64,000 bases of DNA from Pseudomonadota bacterium (GCA_039028935.1 JBCCHD010000014.1:1-64000); one strand, 5' to 3'. Counted from the stretch's first letter, positions 35,393 through 47,164 are shown. Notes: generated by a model from the sequence alone, not told the origin. Translations and numbers: made by a program.

Positions 35393-36253
35393 CTAGTTGT
35401 CTTCGTTTACCGGTGCGGAATTGATTTCGTACACACCCACCCCAACGCGTTTCATCGGTTCTCCGGCTTCCGCATTCTCAACGTTCGACAACCAGTCGTC
35501 GACCCGCTCAAGAAAACGCTGACCTTCCTGTTCCAAGAAAGCATGAAACGCCGCCTCTTGCGAAGCGGGTATGTGCTGATTGGTTGCGATGCGTTCAAAA
35601 CGACTGACCTGCCCTTCGTTCCGATGCAGATTGTAACTACCCGTTTCGGCAAGATCGGCCACGACGCGGCACACTCGATCCAGATTCGAGGCATCGGTTT
35701 TGCGTGGAATGTACTGGCGACTGCGCGCGATGATGCGTCCATCTGAAAGCGACTCAACCGCGCCGACTTCCAGCAGCTCTTTGAGCATGGCAGACGACGG
35801 CGCAAGTTTGCCACTGTAGTCATCATACAGCGCATTAAATCCGGGCTCACCGTTGTGCCCTTCGATCGACAATGGCCTCGGATTGCCTTCATCGTCGGTG
35901 AATCGATCGTCTACGTACCAACCCAGTAGAATGCGCGACAAATGGCGCAGGCTATCGAGGCCCTCATCGTCTTGCGGAAAGTTTTTTTCGGCGTTGGCTT
36001 CGTCCAGCGCCGCGCGCACCATCGTACGCGACAACCCGGTGAGCATCGCGACACGCGAGATGTTGGTCTTGCGTCCGCGAATCCCAAACTCGTCTCTTGC
36101 CACATCGACATAGATACGGCGGACCGAAGATGAAAACGTCTGAAACGGCACGCCGGCGCGCAGCAAAATACCAACGATGGGCCGAAGTACCGTCGACAGT
36201 AATTTATTTTGCGTTTGACGAATCAGATACGAATAGTTGTGTGCAGCTTGCAT
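35393..36253 (-). CDS. DUF6502-family protein (possible DNA-binding regulator)
   Basis: A 286-residue cytoplasmic protein matching the DUF6502 pattern: N-terminal LLSTVLRPIVGILLRAGVPFQTFSS followed by VRRIYVDVARDEF. Residues about 62-85 (NISRVAMLTGLSRTMVRAAL) look like a helix-turn-helix, suggesting DNA binding. The rest is helical with SAMLKELLEVGAVESL, an arm resembling a winged-helix end. Function is not established for the family to my knowledge. The leader (36254-36400) contains two strong hairpins, so the gene may be controlled post-transcriptionally. Confidence 0.75.
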   Translation of the reverse strand: MQAAHNYSYLIRQTQNKLLSTVLRPIVGILLRAGVPFQTFSSSVRRIYVDVARDEFGIRGRKTNISRVAMLTGLSRTMVRAALDEANAEKNFPQDDEGLDSLRHLSRILLGWYVDDRFTDDEGNPRPLSIEGHNGEPGFNALYDDYSGKLAPSSAMLKELLEVGAVESLSDGRIIARSRQYIPRKTDASNLDRVCRVVADLAETGSYNLHRNEGQVSRFERIATNQHIPASQEAAFHAFLEQEGQRFLERVDDWLSNVENAEAGEPMKRVGVGVYEINSAPVNEDN

Positions 36254-36275
36254 AAAACCCGCTCCATAGACTTCG

Positions 36276-36374
36276 CGATGATCGCCCTATCATCGAATTA
36301 ATTAAACGTTAGATACGCAAAGAGCCGCTGTTCGTTATTCGAACGGTTTTATCTTTAATTAGTGGGCTCTTTGC
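36276..36374 (-). promoter_or_regulatory. Structured leader upstream of the DUF6502 gene
   Basis: Two inverted repeats lie in the 416-bp gene-free gap 36254-36669. CGATGAT-N6-ATCATCG (36276-36295) ends about 23 bases before the start codon. A larger stem, GCAAAGAGCC (36317-36326) with GGCTCTTTGC (36365-36374), encloses a GTTCG-TTATT-CGAAC hairpin (36330-36344). I see no gene or other feature in the rest of the gap. Confidence 0.5.
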
Positions 36375-36669
36375 ATTGTTCCCATTGACGATAATACTAA
36401 CCTGATCGAGCAGTGGAGGGAAAATGCCGAGCATTTACCCGAGTCCCGCCACGACGATTGGCGAAGCGATGTGACATATTACGTCGATTCCATTGGCGTG
36501 GCGCCGCTCTATGGGCACCGCATGCCGGCCATGCGAATTCTATAATTATCAATAAATTCATAGATTTAATAAAGCCTCAAGCCACACCAGGGCCAATCGG
36601 TCACAGGCCGGCACGCAGTGCGGGGTCGATTCACGCAACGCAGCCACACCCACACCTCATCGCGCGTGA

Positions 36670-38493
36670 TTAATCGCCGATGAGTTCTGAAACCGCACGA
36701 TGAGCATGGAAAATCGCGGCGTCGGTCGTGGCTTCAGCGCCCGCGTCGGAGTTAGCGATCGCAATGCGCCCAAAGGGCTGACGGCCAATAACCCATGGCT
36801 TTTCCGATTCATCTGTCCACGCGGGCTCCCACAGCAAATCGGGGCTGTACGAATAGCCGTGCGACCAGCGATTAACGGTAATACCCACCACATCACGCTC
36901 AGCGTTGAAACCAAACTTACCCACCACTTGCTCGATCTGGTCGATCGCGTGCTGCTCGTAAGTGGAAAAGGGCAAACCCAGCATCTGGCGCCGTCCGGCC
37001 CGCCACTGTTCTGGACCTTGGATATCCGTAAAGTGCGGCACATGGCACATGTGCAGAATCATGGGGTCATTCGGGCCATCGCCGTAGTCGTACGTACCCA
37101 TTGAAACGGGATAATCAAACTCAATCTGCTTATAAAAATCGTTGGTGAAGTAAATATACGACGCCCCCAGTTTTTTAAACGCACGCCAATTGCGCAATGC
37201 GACCTTTGTGTACACAAGCGGAATTTTCACGTTGTAATTGAGACCCTCAACTTGTTTCTTAGGCAACTCCGAACACAAATAGGGAATCGCACTGTTGTAG
37301 CAGGCCATGACGCAGTGGCGAGCGCGCACAGTGCGCGGTACATCGCGCAGGTAGGTCACATCGACGGCATCCTTCGACGCGGTGTGACGTACATCCACAA
37401 CCGTACTGTTTAACCGTATCGCTACCGCCTGGTCTTTTTGATCGAGTTTCGAATAGTCGGCCCGTTCGGTAACCACATCTTCCATCGACACGCCCGGCAT
37501 CGCGGCAGGTATTAAGGCACGAACCAACAGACGCGCCACCGACGCGTTGCCATCTGGAAAATGAAAGATATACGGCTCGCTACCACGATAACCCACCCGC
37601 GGCATGGTCCAGCGCAAGCCCGGCATACCACCACCGTCGTCGTAGTTGGGAATGTGAATCGCCGGGATCTCGTCAATGCCGACACACCAAAAGCTAATAC
37701 CCCATCGACGGTAGAGCTCGAGCACCTGCTGATCAACCTTTACATAGTCTTTGAGATAGTCGTAGTAACTAATCCGACTCAGTAACGCGTATTTTTCTTC
37801 TCGCGTCAGACCGGCAAGATAGTCGGTCTCCTCCGTAAACGCCCGAACCAGATCCTGCCGAGCTGTGTCGGACAGCGGCGCCCGTGCTGCAAATTCATGC
37901 CAAGGGAGATCGCCATACCCATTGACCACTTTTCTCTCACCATAGGTCGCTTCATCAAACACAACCGCCATCTGCATCTCGTGGCGCGCGTTAAATTCCT
38001 GATCAAAGTAAGTGTAAAAGCGCTGCACATCGATACCAACATCCTTTAGCAGCTGGCTGGCGATGTCGGTATAGGAGCCGGGCGAGTCGATCGACTCGGT
38101 GCCGCCATAGGTGATCGTGGTTCTCTTGTCGATGGTGAATTCATTGCGTTTGGCATGCCCGCCAAAATCATCGTGATTATCGAGCAGCAACACCCGCGCG
38201 TCAGGGTTTTTACGTCGATAGTAATACGCGGCCGCTAAACCGCTAATGCCGGCGCCCACCACAACCAGATCGTATTCTGCCTCCGGTGTTTGCGGCGGCC
38301 AAGTTTTACCCGCTACTCTGCGGTGCATGGTTTCCCATGAGCCATCGTGCGAGCCACGTAATCCAGTCAAGGCAGGCGGGTAGTACTCGGCATGCTGCTG
38401 GGCCACGGCGCCAAACGCGTCGATCCAAGGCGAAGTCAGGCTGGCGCCGACCGTCACCGCCGTACCATTTAAAAATTCACGCCGTGTGATCAC
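36670..38493 (-). CDS. Tat-exported FAD/NAD(P)-binding oxidoreductase, spermidine-dehydrogenase-like
   Basis: A 607-residue flavoprotein. The GTG at 38491-38493 with GGGAGAA upstream is a better start than 38532 and gives a Tat signal with twin arginines (ITRREFLNG). The FAD-binding Rossmann motif VVVGAGISGLAAAYYYRRKNP comes near residue 75, then DNHDDFGGHAKRNEF. C-terminal FAD-contact residues (IANSDAGAEATTDAA) close the domain. Length and layout resemble SpdH, the periplasmic spermidine dehydrogenase of Pseudomonas, but amine-oxidase specificity was not shown. It follows the multicopper oxidase gene on the same strand after an 83-base gap. A polyamine substrate is a reasonable guess. Confidence 0.75.
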   Translation of the reverse strand: MITRREFLNGTAVTVGASLTSPWIDAFGAVAQQHAEYYPPALTGLRGSHDGSWETMHRRVAGKTWPPQTPEAEYDLVVVGAGISGLAAAYYYRRKNPDARVLLLDNHDDFGGHAKRNEFTIDKRTTITYGGTESIDSPGSYTDIASQLLKDVGIDVQRFYTYFDQEFNARHEMQMAVVFDEATYGERKVVNGYGDLPWHEFAARAPLSDTARQDLVRAFTEETDYLAGLTREEKYALLSRISYYDYLKDYVKVDQQVLELYRRWGISFWCVGIDEIPAIHIPNYDDGGGMPGLRWTMPRVGYRGSEPYIFHFPDGNASVARLLVRALIPAAMPGVSMEDVVTERADYSKLDQKDQAVAIRLNSTVVDVRHTASKDAVDVTYLRDVPRTVRARHCVMACYNSAIPYLCSELPKKQVEGLNYNVKIPLVYTKVALRNWRAFKKLGASYIYFTNDFYKQIEFDYPVSMGTYDYGDGPNDPMILHMCHVPHFTDIQGPEQWRAGRRQMLGLPFSTYEQHAIDQIEQVVGKFGFNAERDVVGITVNRWSHGYSYSPDLLWEPAWTDESEKPWVIGRQPFGRIAIANSDAGAEATTDAAIFHAHRAVSELIGD

Positions 38494-38576
38494 ACAATTC
38501 TCCCGGTGGTTATTGACACGTTTCAACACCACCCTACCTGAGGCGCGAACACCCGTCGACGTTACGTGTCCTTCAC

Positions 38577-40628
38577 CTAAAAACGAAACTCAAATCCGGC
38601 ACCAGTACCAAACTCGGAATGCGTATTCACGACCAAATCCAGGTTTTTGCGGAGGGTATACCCCAACGTTGCAGACCATTCCTCTTCTTCTTCGGTGTCG
38701 TATTCCGCTTCCAGCTCGAGATGAAGGCGACTGGTTAACTGCAGCTCTTTTTCCAGCATCAGGCGCACCTCTCCCTCTTGATTCACTCGCAGTTGGCTCT
38801 CAAAAAGATACGGGAGTAAGTAGTTGACCGCCGCGTACACCTCTGTCTCTTGATCTTCGTCGAGACTGTCACTGAGCTCTACGCCAAACTCCGTGGATAA
38901 AAAACGATCGTAATAATGGCCATAACTCAGTTCGACCTCATAGTCGTTTTCGCGGTCCAACTCCCACTTAGCCATCCAGGTTTTCCGCGTGTTGGCAAAC
39001 ACCGCCTTTCCAGCCGACATGTGACTCATCAGACCCGTGTCCGTCCATCGATACCATGGCTCTTTCTTATTTTTGAACATGTCATGCCACTTGACCATAT
39101 CCGCGTCATACTCTGAATCGTTGTACGAGAAGATGCGCGACATGCCCCCTTTCATATGATAGAGAACGTGGCAATGGAAAAACCAGTCTCGCTCTGCATT
39201 CGCATCAAACTCAATGACACGCCGCCCCATAGGCGGCACATCCACCGTGTGTTTCAATGGTGAGTATTTGCCGTACTGGTTAATCACTCGAAAAAAATGT
39301 CCGTGCAAATGCATTGGGTGATGCATCATCGTTTCGTTTATGAGCGTAATTCTGATTCGTTCGCCTCGATTGATCTTAATGTAGTCAACTTCTCGAAGCG
39401 TCTTGCCGTTGAACGCCCAAACGTAGCGATTCATGTCACCGTTTAATGTGAACTCGATATCTCTAACCGGCTGCGACGCCCACATTCGTGTATCGACTCG
39501 CGCCTGCAATTGATCGTAGGGTGTCATCGGGCGATCCTCCGTGGCACCGTGCATAGAGTGATCCATACCACCATGCATCGAGTGGTCCATCTCGCCATGG
39601 CCACCCATATCCCCATGCCCGGCGTGCAAGTTATATAGATCCGGCGCTGGCACATCCGGCGCATACAGAATCTCATTGGACTTGGTGTCGCCGATGAACA
39701 ATGACGTGTGCCCAGAACCATCTTGTGCCGTGGCGCGGAACTCCGCCATGCCGGACTCAGGTACTTTAACGGTGACGTCATAAGTCTCCGCAATGGTCAT
39801 CAAATTGCGCGCGACGCGCACCGGCTGTACGCGCAACCCATCGGCCGCAACGATCCGCTGTCGATGCGCGGCGTACTCAGTATAAAAGTAAGTCGATGCG
39901 CCCGCGTTGATAATTCGCAGCTTAACGATCTCACCGGGCTTCGCCGCCAAATAGTCAGCCTTTTTCCCGTTGGTCAGAAACGCGTCGTAGGCTACATCGG
40001 AAATATCCATTGGTGGCATCCGATCCGAGGACTGCTGCAACATCGCGCCTATCGCATCACGTTGTAGAGCACCCCAGATACTTTGCATGGCCCCTTTTTT
40101 TAACGCGTAATAGTGACTCCCCCGCTTTAGCGTTCGCATTACTTCATTAGGGTCCTCGTCGGTCCAATCGGACAAGACCACCACATGCTCGCGATCCGCC
40201 TCGCGCTCATCGATTTCGTCATGGATCACAATCGACCCATACACCCCGCGCTGCTCTTGCAGTCCGGTATGCGAGTGATACCAGTAGGTACCACTGTGGA
40301 CGAGTGGAAACTCGAACGTCAGTGTCTTGCCCGGCTTGAGGGGTGGCGTTGTAAGGTAGGGTACGCCGTCCTGGCGATTGGGAAGCAAAATCCCGTGCCA
40401 GTGAATCGACGTTTCAACATCCAACTTATTGTGCACATTGACCGTGAGCGTATCACCGAGCGTAGCCTCAATAGTTGGACCGGGTATTCCACCATTCACG
40501 GTCATCGCCATGCGCGGTGTACCTGAGTAATTCACTGTCGCTTGGTCAATAACTAAGTCATAAGAACGCATTTCAGCGAATGCGCTGAATGCAAATAAAG
40601 AAAAGAGCAAAAATAGTAATGGGCGCAT
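38577..40628 (-). CDS. Multicopper oxidase (CopA-like) fused to a CopB-like C-terminal domain
   Basis: A 683-residue exported copper-resistance protein; the ATG at 40626-40628 starts a Sec-type signal peptide (to about 19). Cupredoxin copper ligands appear in order: HWHG (76-79), HSH (118-120), HPMHLHGH (437-444) and HCHVLYH (485-491). A Met/His-rich copper-loading segment lies at about 335-360 (GHGDMGGHGEMDHSMHGG). Residues 555-683 are not part of a normal CopA. They are alternating strands ending in aromatic FRF and resemble the outer-membrane protein CopB, usually a separate gene. No Tat twin arginine is seen, unlike most CopA proteins. A Cys/His-rich small gene lies 58 bases upstream. Confidence 0.85.
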   Translation of the reverse strand: MRPLLFLLFSLFAFSAFAEMRSYDLVIDQATVNYSGTPRMAMTVNGGIPGPTIEATLGDTLTVNVHNKLDVETSIHWHGILLPNRQDGVPYLTTPPLKPGKTLTFEFPLVHSGTYWYHSHTGLQEQRGVYGSIVIHDEIDEREADREHVVVLSDWTDEDPNEVMRTLKRGSHYYALKKGAMQSIWGALQRDAIGAMLQQSSDRMPPMDISDVAYDAFLTNGKKADYLAAKPGEIVKLRIINAGASTYFYTEYAAHRQRIVAADGLRVQPVRVARNLMTIAETYDVTVKVPESGMAEFRATAQDGSGHTSLFIGDTKSNEILYAPDVPAPDLYNLHAGHGDMGGHGEMDHSMHGGMDHSMHGATEDRPMTPYDQLQARVDTRMWASQPVRDIEFTLNGDMNRYVWAFNGKTLREVDYIKINRGERIRITLINETMMHHPMHLHGHFFRVINQYGKYSPLKHTVDVPPMGRRVIEFDANAERDWFFHCHVLYHMKGGMSRIFSYNDSEYDADMVKWHDMFKNKKEPWYRWTDTGLMSHMSAGKAVFANTRKTWMAKWELDRENDYEVELSYGHYYDRFLSTEFGVELSDSLDEDQETEVYAAVNYLLPYLFESQLRVNQEGEVRLMLEKELQLTSRLHLELEAEYDTEEEEEWSATLGYTLRKNLDLVVNTHSEFGTGAGFEFRF

Positions 40629-40686
40629 AACACACTCCGCGATCAGATAGACAACACATCGGTGCAGCCGCAATAGGCTGCTCTGA

Positions 40687-41004
40687 TCAGGCGCGGGTCG
40701 GCGGACGCAACGGCGCTTCGGTTATCGATGCCAGCGCGCACGCAAGATCGTCCGCCACGCCCAGGGCGGGATCGAGAATGGATAGATCAAAATGATGACG
40801 CGGCCCCATCGAAGTAACGCCGTCTACACATTCACAGTGTTCGGTTGAAAGATCACTTGCGCTATGAGCAGCCTCATCCGGACAGCAATCGTGCGCCGGC
40901 TGGTGAATCGCCTGCGGGACCGTATCGGTAACATCACAAAAACTCGGCACCGCAAAAAGCTGACCGACCACCGCCACAACCAAAAAGGTAAGAAGCACGC
41001 GCAT
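40687..41004 (-). CDS. Small Cys/His-rich exported protein of the copper locus (CopL-like)
   Basis: A 105-residue protein with an N-terminal signal peptide or anchor (MRVLLTFLVVAVVGQLF, about 1-22). The mature part holds HDCCPDE, HCEC and several His and Met residues (SMGPRHHFDL), a plausible copper-binding arrangement. It lies directly upstream of the CopA-like gene in the same orientation, a place often held by CopL-like regulatory or copper-sensing proteins. No exact family match was recognised. A role in copper sensing or sequestration is inferred from composition and position. Confidence 0.6.
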   Translation of the reverse strand: MRVLLTFLVVAVVGQLFAVPSFCDVTDTVPQAIHQPAHDCCPDEAAHSASDLSTEHCECVDGVTSMGPRHHFDLSILDPALGVADDLACALASITEAPLRPPTRA

Positions 41005-41116
41005 GCGGTGACGTTAGCACACCATCTTGATGAACAGAAGCCGCCACCCACCGCAGGCCCGCAGGGCGATGCAACCCGCCCGCTCGCCGGCTAAATGACC
41101 CATCGCGGATACAAAA

Positions 41117-41147
41117 AACCGCCGATCGCACGGGTCGATCGGCGGTT
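41117..41147 (-). terminator. Intrinsic terminator of the ATP synthase operon
   Basis: A perfect 12-bp stem AACCGCCGATCG / CGATCGGCGGTT (41117-41128 with 41136-41147) around a 7-base loop. On the minus strand it is followed by a T-run, 21 bases after the atpC stop. Confidence 0.92.
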
Positions 41148-41168
41148 ATCGATGGATTGGTGGCGCCG

Positions 41169-41591
41169 TTATTTTTTGGCGGCTTTGAGGTGGCGCAGCA
41201 CTTTAAGTCGCGCTGCGGCTTCCGCCAGATCCGACTGGGCCCGACTGAAATCCGTGTGATTTGCCGCACCGGACAACGCTTCTCGAGCGGCTTTTTCGGC
41301 TTCTTCAGCTGCCGCCTCGTCGATGTCATCCGCCCGCAGCGCGGTGTCGGCCAAGATGGTGACATTGAATGGCTGAATTTCAAGAATGCCGCCCGAGACA
41401 AAAAAGAACTCTTCGTTGCCCTCTTCATCCAACAGACGCACCTCACCGGACTGCAGTGCCGTAATGAGCGGCGCATGGCGAGGCGCAATGCCTAGCTCAC
41501 CCATCATGCCGGGCACAATGACTCTCGCGGCGTTACCATCAAACAGCGCGCCTTCGGCGCTTACAATGTCAACGTGAATGGTGCTGGCCAT
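41169..41591 (-). CDS. atpC: F1Fo ATP synthase subunit epsilon
   Basis: The 140-residue regulatory subunit of the F1 central stalk, which couples rotor to catalytic head and can inhibit hydrolysis. The N-terminal beta sandwich is clear (VDIVSAEGALFDGNAARVIVPGMMGELGIAPRHAPLITAL), with the conserved GELGI and PRHAPL. The C-terminal helical hairpin (about 88-140) is Ala/Glu/Arg-rich as usual. It is last in the atpIBEFHAGDC operon, 55 bases after atpD, and is followed by the operon terminator. Confidence 0.96.
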   Translation of the reverse strand: MASTIHVDIVSAEGALFDGNAARVIVPGMMGELGIAPRHAPLITALQSGEVRLLDEEGNEEFFFVSGGILEIQPFNVTILADTALRADDIDEAAAEEAEKAAREALSGAANHTDFSRAQSDLAEAAARLKVLRHLKAAKK

Positions 41592-41667
41592 ACTTCTTTG
41601 CCTGATTGGTTAGTAATACAAGTGTGCAATTCGGTCACGGACGGGCCCGCTAACGCGAGCCGTACCA

Positions 41668-43122
<1,455 letters not shown>

Positions 43123-43986
43123 TTAAACGGCCGCTGCACCGCCTACAATTTCTGATAGTTCCTGCGTAATCGCCGCTTGGCGCGCTTTGTTGTACACCAG
43201 CTGCAGATTGTCGATGATCTCGCCCGCATTCTCAGAGGCACTCTTCATTGCCACCATTCGCGCCGACATTTCACTCGCCACATTCTCAAGCGCGGCGCGA
43301 TAGACCTGCGATTCGATGTAGCGCAGCAGCAACTCATCAAGCAGCTCGGCCGCGTCGGGCTCGTAAATGTAGTCCCAGTTGTCCTGCAAGTCGTCAGCGT
43401 CGAGGGTTTCTGCCGGCAGCAACGTGGTGATGGTCGGCGTTTGGCTCATCGTATTCACAAATACGTTGTTCGCCAAAAACAGACGATCGATACTGCCTTC
43501 GGAATAATCATCCAACATCACTTTGACGGTGCCGATTAAATCCGCAATTTTGGGTTTATCACCAAGATGCGTTACCTGGGCTTTGACGTTGCCGCCAAAC
43601 CGCTGGAAGAACGAAGAGCCTTTGGCACCGATCAGACACAAGTTCACCTCAACGCCTTTGGCGTTCCACTGAGCCATATCCGCGACGAGCGCCTTGAGTA
43701 GGTTCACGTTCAAACCACCACACAGGCCGCGGTCGGTTGTCACGACAATGTACCCAACGCTCTTTACTTCCTCGCGCTCCGTCAAAAACGGGTGGCGATA
43801 GTCTGGATTCGCCTTGTTAAGGTGACCGATAACCGCGCTGATCTTTTGCGCGTAAGGCCGAGACATGGCCATACGATCCTGTGCTTTACGCATCTTACTC
43901 GCCGCCACCATCTCCATGGCTTTGGTGATCTTTTGAGTGTTCTTCACACTCTTGATCTTAGTGCGTATCTCTTTTGCGCCTGACAT
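43123..43986 (-). CDS. atpG: F1Fo ATP synthase subunit gamma
   Basis: The 287-residue central shaft of F1 that turns inside the alpha3beta3 head. N-terminal coiled coil: [34 protein letters not shown] in pattern; the middle has [13 protein letters not shown]; the C-terminal helix includes [18 protein letters not shown] and [27 protein letters not shown]. Complete and typical in length. Between atpA and atpD as expected. Confidence 0.97.
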   Translation of the reverse strand: MSGAKEIRTKIKSVKNTQKITKAMEMVAASKMRKAQDRMAMSRPYAQKISAVIGHLNKANPDYRHPFLTEREEVKSVGYIVVTTDRGLCGGLNVNLLKALVADMAQWNAKGVEVNLCLIGAKGSSFFQRFGGNVKAQVTHLGDKPKIADLIGTVKVMLDDYSEGSIDRLFLANNVFVNTMSQTPTITTLLPAETLDADDLQDNWDYIYEPDAAELLDELLLRYIESQVYRAALENVASEMSARMVAMKSASENAGEIIDNLQLVYNKARQAAITQELSEIVGGAAAV

Positions 43987-44029
43987 AGTGCGTTCGCCTT
44001 AGCTGCGTTGACCGTAGGGTGTGGAGCGT

Positions 44030-45571
44030 TTAGTAAGAGCCGGATTTAACGAAGTCGTCGACAATCTTCTTGAGACCGTCTTTCTCTTCGTCGCCGTAGT
44101 TACCGCTTTGCGTAATGCCATCGATCACGCTGCTGTACTTATCTTTCGCAAACGCCACCATGGCGTTTTCAAACGCGACAATTTTGTTCTCTTCAACATC
44201 GTCGAGATAGCCGTTTTCCACGGCGTACAGTGACAGCGCCATCTCGCCCACCGACATCGGTGAGTATTGCGCTTGTTTCATCAGTTCCGTCACCCGCTTA
44301 CCGCGCTCAAGCTGCTTACGCGTCGCGTCGTCAAGATCCGAGGCGAACTGCGCGAACGCGGCAAGCTCACGGTACTGAGCAAGCGCCAAACGCACACCGC
44401 CACCGAGCTTTTTAATCACTTTGGTTTGTGCTGAACCACCCACACGCGACACCGACAAACCGGCGTTGATCGCCGGACGAATACCGGCGTTGAACAGATC
44501 GGTCTCGAGGAAGATCTGACCGTCGGTAATCGAAATCACGTTGGTCGGTACGAATGCCGATACGTCGCCGGCCTGGGTTTCAATGATCGGCAGCGCCGTC
44601 AACGAACCGGTTTTGCCTTTTACTTTGCCGTCGGTGATTTTTTCCACGTAGTCGGCGTTGATCCGCGCAGCGCGCTCAAGCAGGCGTGAGTGAAGGTAGA
44701 ACACGTCACCGGGATACGCTTCACGACCCGGCGGACGACGCAGCAGCAGCGAGACCTGACGATAGGCCACGGCCTGCTTCGACAGATCGTCATACACGAT
44801 CAGCGCGTCTTCACCGCGGTCGCGGAAGAACTCGCCCATCGAGCAACCGGCATACGGCGCGATGTACTGCAGCGCTGGGGATTCGGCCGCGTTCGCCGCC
44901 ACCACAATCGTGTGGTCCATGGCGCCGTGCTCTTCGAGTTTGCGCACCACGCTGGCTACCGACGAGGCTTTCTGACCGATCGCCACATAAATGCAGACCA
45001 TGTCCTGGCCTTTTTGGTTGATGATCGCGTCGATCGCCACCGCCGTCTTACCGGTTTGGCGGTCACCGATGATCAGCTCACGCTGGCCGCGGCCGACGGG
45101 CACCATGGCGTCAATCGACTTAAGGCCGGTTTGGACCGGCTGGTCGACCGACTGACGGGCAATCACGCCCGGCGCCACTTTTTCAATCGGCGCGCTGTGT
45201 TTGGTGTTGATCGGGCCTTTGCCATCAATGGGACGACCCAGTGCATCGACCACGCGACCAACGAGTTCGTCACCCACTGGCACTTCAAGAATTCGGCCAG
45301 TGGTTTTGACTGTGTCGCCTTCCGAAATGTGTTTGTAGTCGCCCAGCACCACGGCACCGACGGAATCTTGCTCAAGGTTGAGCGCCATGCCGAAGGTGTC
45401 GCCGGGAAACTCGAGCATTTCAACGTACTGCACGTCGGCGAGACCGTGGATGCGAATAATGCCGTCGGTCACCGCGATAACGGTCCCCACGTTACGAGCT
45501 TCAGCGGCAGACTCGAAGCGCTCGATGCGCTGCTTGATCAGATCGCTGATTTCGGATGCCTTAAGTGACAT
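44030..45571 (-). CDS. atpA: F1Fo ATP synthase subunit alpha
   Basis: The 513-residue non-catalytic nucleotide-binding subunit of F1. N-terminal membrane-facing helix ([18 protein letters not shown]), a beta-barrel, then Walker [16 protein letters not shown] (about 169-183) and [45 protein letters not shown]. The [22 protein letters not shown] segment of the C-terminal helical domain follows. Complete, with no oddity. Its position between atpH and atpG is the standard order. Confidence 0.98.
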   Translation of the reverse strand: MSLKASEISDLIKQRIERFESAAEARNVGTVIAVTDGIIRIHGLADVQYVEMLEFPGDTFGMALNLEQDSVGAVVLGDYKHISEGDTVKTTGRILEVPVGDELVGRVVDALGRPIDGKGPINTKHSAPIEKVAPGVIARQSVDQPVQTGLKSIDAMVPVGRGQRELIIGDRQTGKTAVAIDAIINQKGQDMVCIYVAIGQKASSVASVVRKLEEHGAMDHTIVVAANAAESPALQYIAPYAGCSMGEFFRDRGEDALIVYDDLSKQAVAYRQVSLLLRRPPGREAYPGDVFYLHSRLLERAARINADYVEKITDGKVKGKTGSLTALPIIETQAGDVSAFVPTNVISITDGQIFLETDLFNAGIRPAINAGLSVSRVGGSAQTKVIKKLGGGVRLALAQYRELAAFAQFASDLDDATRKQLERGKRVTELMKQAQYSPMSVGEMALSLYAVENGYLDDVEENKIVAFENAMVAFAKDKYSSVIDGITQSGNYGDEEKDGLKKIVDDFVKSGSY

Positions 45572-45655
45572 GGTTTTTTCCTCTTAATTGTCGGTGCGAC
45601 GGCCAATGCCATCGCGCTTATATTCTTGCAGTGCCGGTATACGTCCGGCGTATTG

Positions 45656-46192
45656 CTAGTCGGCGAGATTGCCCGCCATTTTGTCCAGGCGCCCGCGCAC
45701 CGTGCCGTCGATGATCAAATCACCGGCCTTGATCAGCGCGCCACCCAGCAAGGCTGGATCGGTGTTAAACGTCATGCGCACATCGCGACCGAGCTTACGC
45801 CGCAGTGACTCACCCAACCGAGACTTATGGTCGTCTGACATCGGCTCAACCGACGTCACTTCCACATCGACCGAGTTCTCAGCGTCAATTTTCAGTAGCT
45901 CAAACTGTGCCGCGATATCCGGCAAAGCCGAGACTCGGCCATTTTCCGCGAGCAGTTTAATCAAATTGATGCCGGCTTCGTCCAACCCGCCGCCGGCCAC
46001 GTCGGCCACGGTGTCGGCCACCTGTCGCGCGGTGGCTTTGGGATTGGCAATAAAACTGGTCATGTCGGCGTCCGCCGCAATGGTTGCCAGGGTGTTGAGC
46101 ATCTCGGACCAGCGGTCGAGCTTGCCACCGTTAAGCGCGAGCTCAAACACCGCTTTGGCGTAAGGTCGCGCGATAGTGCTGAGATCGGCCAC
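45656..46192 (-). CDS. atpH: F1Fo ATP synthase subunit delta
   Basis: The 178-residue stator subunit that ties b to the top of F1. N-terminal helical bundle (about 1-105): STIARPYAKAVFELA, LLAENGRVSALPDIAAQFELL; C-terminal domain ends with TDPALLGGALIKAGDLIIDGTVRGRLDKMAGNL, the family signature. Its start overlaps the atpF stop by one base, so translation is coupled. Confidence 0.96.
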   Translation of the reverse strand: MADLSTIARPYAKAVFELALNGGKLDRWSEMLNTLATIAADADMTSFIANPKATARQVADTVADVAGGGLDEAGINLIKLLAENGRVSALPDIAAQFELLKIDAENSVDVEVTSVEPMSDDHKSRLGESLRRKLGRDVRMTFNTDPALLGGALIKAGDLIIDGTVRGRLDKMAGNLAD

Positions 46193-46662
46193 TAGATTTC
46201 CGCCGCCAGTTTCGAGAGGAGATCATTGTGCGCATCGGCATCGATCTCACGTTGGAGAATTTTTTCAGCGCTCGCCAATGCAATCGCGGAGACCTGACCA
46301 CGCAGATCGTCTTTCGCGCGATTAATTTCCTGCTCGATTTCCGACTTCGCCGCCGAGAGCTGTCGCTCGCGTTCTTTGATCGCGTCGGTTTTCGCCTCCT
46401 CGACAATGCCGCCAGCGCGTTTGGTCGCACTTTCAATAATGTCCTGGGCCTGCGTTCGCGCTTCGGCAATCAACGTCTTCGCTTCGGCCTCCGCCTCGGC
46501 TTGCGCTTCGATCGCGCGCTCACCAGCGGCCAAACCTTCCGCGATTTTTTCGCGTCGTTCATCAAGTGCCTTCATCAAAGGCGGCCAGACAAACTTTGCG
46601 CAAAAGAGCGCAAACATAATGAAGGCGATCGTTTGGGCGATCAGAGTGGCATTAATATTCAC
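46192..46662 (-). CDS. atpF: F1Fo ATP synthase subunit b
   Basis: The 156-residue peripheral stalk subunit: one N-terminal membrane helix (about 4-25, with [15 protein letters not shown]) and a long charged coiled coil rich in Ala/Glu/Lys/Arg. It starts with GTG at 46660-46662, with AGGAG eight bases upstream. The 223-bp gap between atpE and this gene is much longer than usual and holds no clear gene; a GTGTCG/CGACAC hairpin (46681-46696) lies just upstream of the ribosome site. Confidence 0.94.
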   Translation of the reverse strand: MNINATLIAQTIAFIMFALFCAKFVWPPLMKALDERREKIAEGLAAGERAIEAQAEAEAEAKTLIAEARTQAQDIIESATKRAGGIVEEAKTDAIKERERQLSAAKSEIEQEINRAKDDLRGQVSAIALASAEKILQREIDADAHNDLLSKLAAEI

Positions 46663-46885
46663 AACTAGCTCCTAAAGGGGGTGTCGCTAACGACACTGCT
46701 TTAATCCGTGTGGATGTTCGCAACAAGTGAATCGGTTCTTCCCAACAGCAACAGTGACGATCCTCTGCTGACAGAGCGGCTCACATCGCATGTCCGAGCC
46801 GTCAAGAAACCGGATTCAGCCGGTGCGCCCGCGACTACGCGAGCACACCTGACACAAACCGAACAAACCGGTGGATTCGGATCGG
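46663..46885 (-). other. Unusually long spacer between atpE and atpF
   Basis: 223 bases without a supported gene. On the minus strand it includes an ACCGG/CCGGT hairpin in the middle and GTGTCG-loop-CGACAC (46681-46696) just before the atpF ribosome site. These may hold back or protect the transcript after the heavily translated atpE. Confidence 0.4.

Positions 46886-47164
<279 letters not shown>

Noticed and set aside
44690-45568. 292-residue plus-strand open frame opposite atpA
   Set aside because: Antisense shadow of the alpha subunit, His/Arg-rich without motifs.
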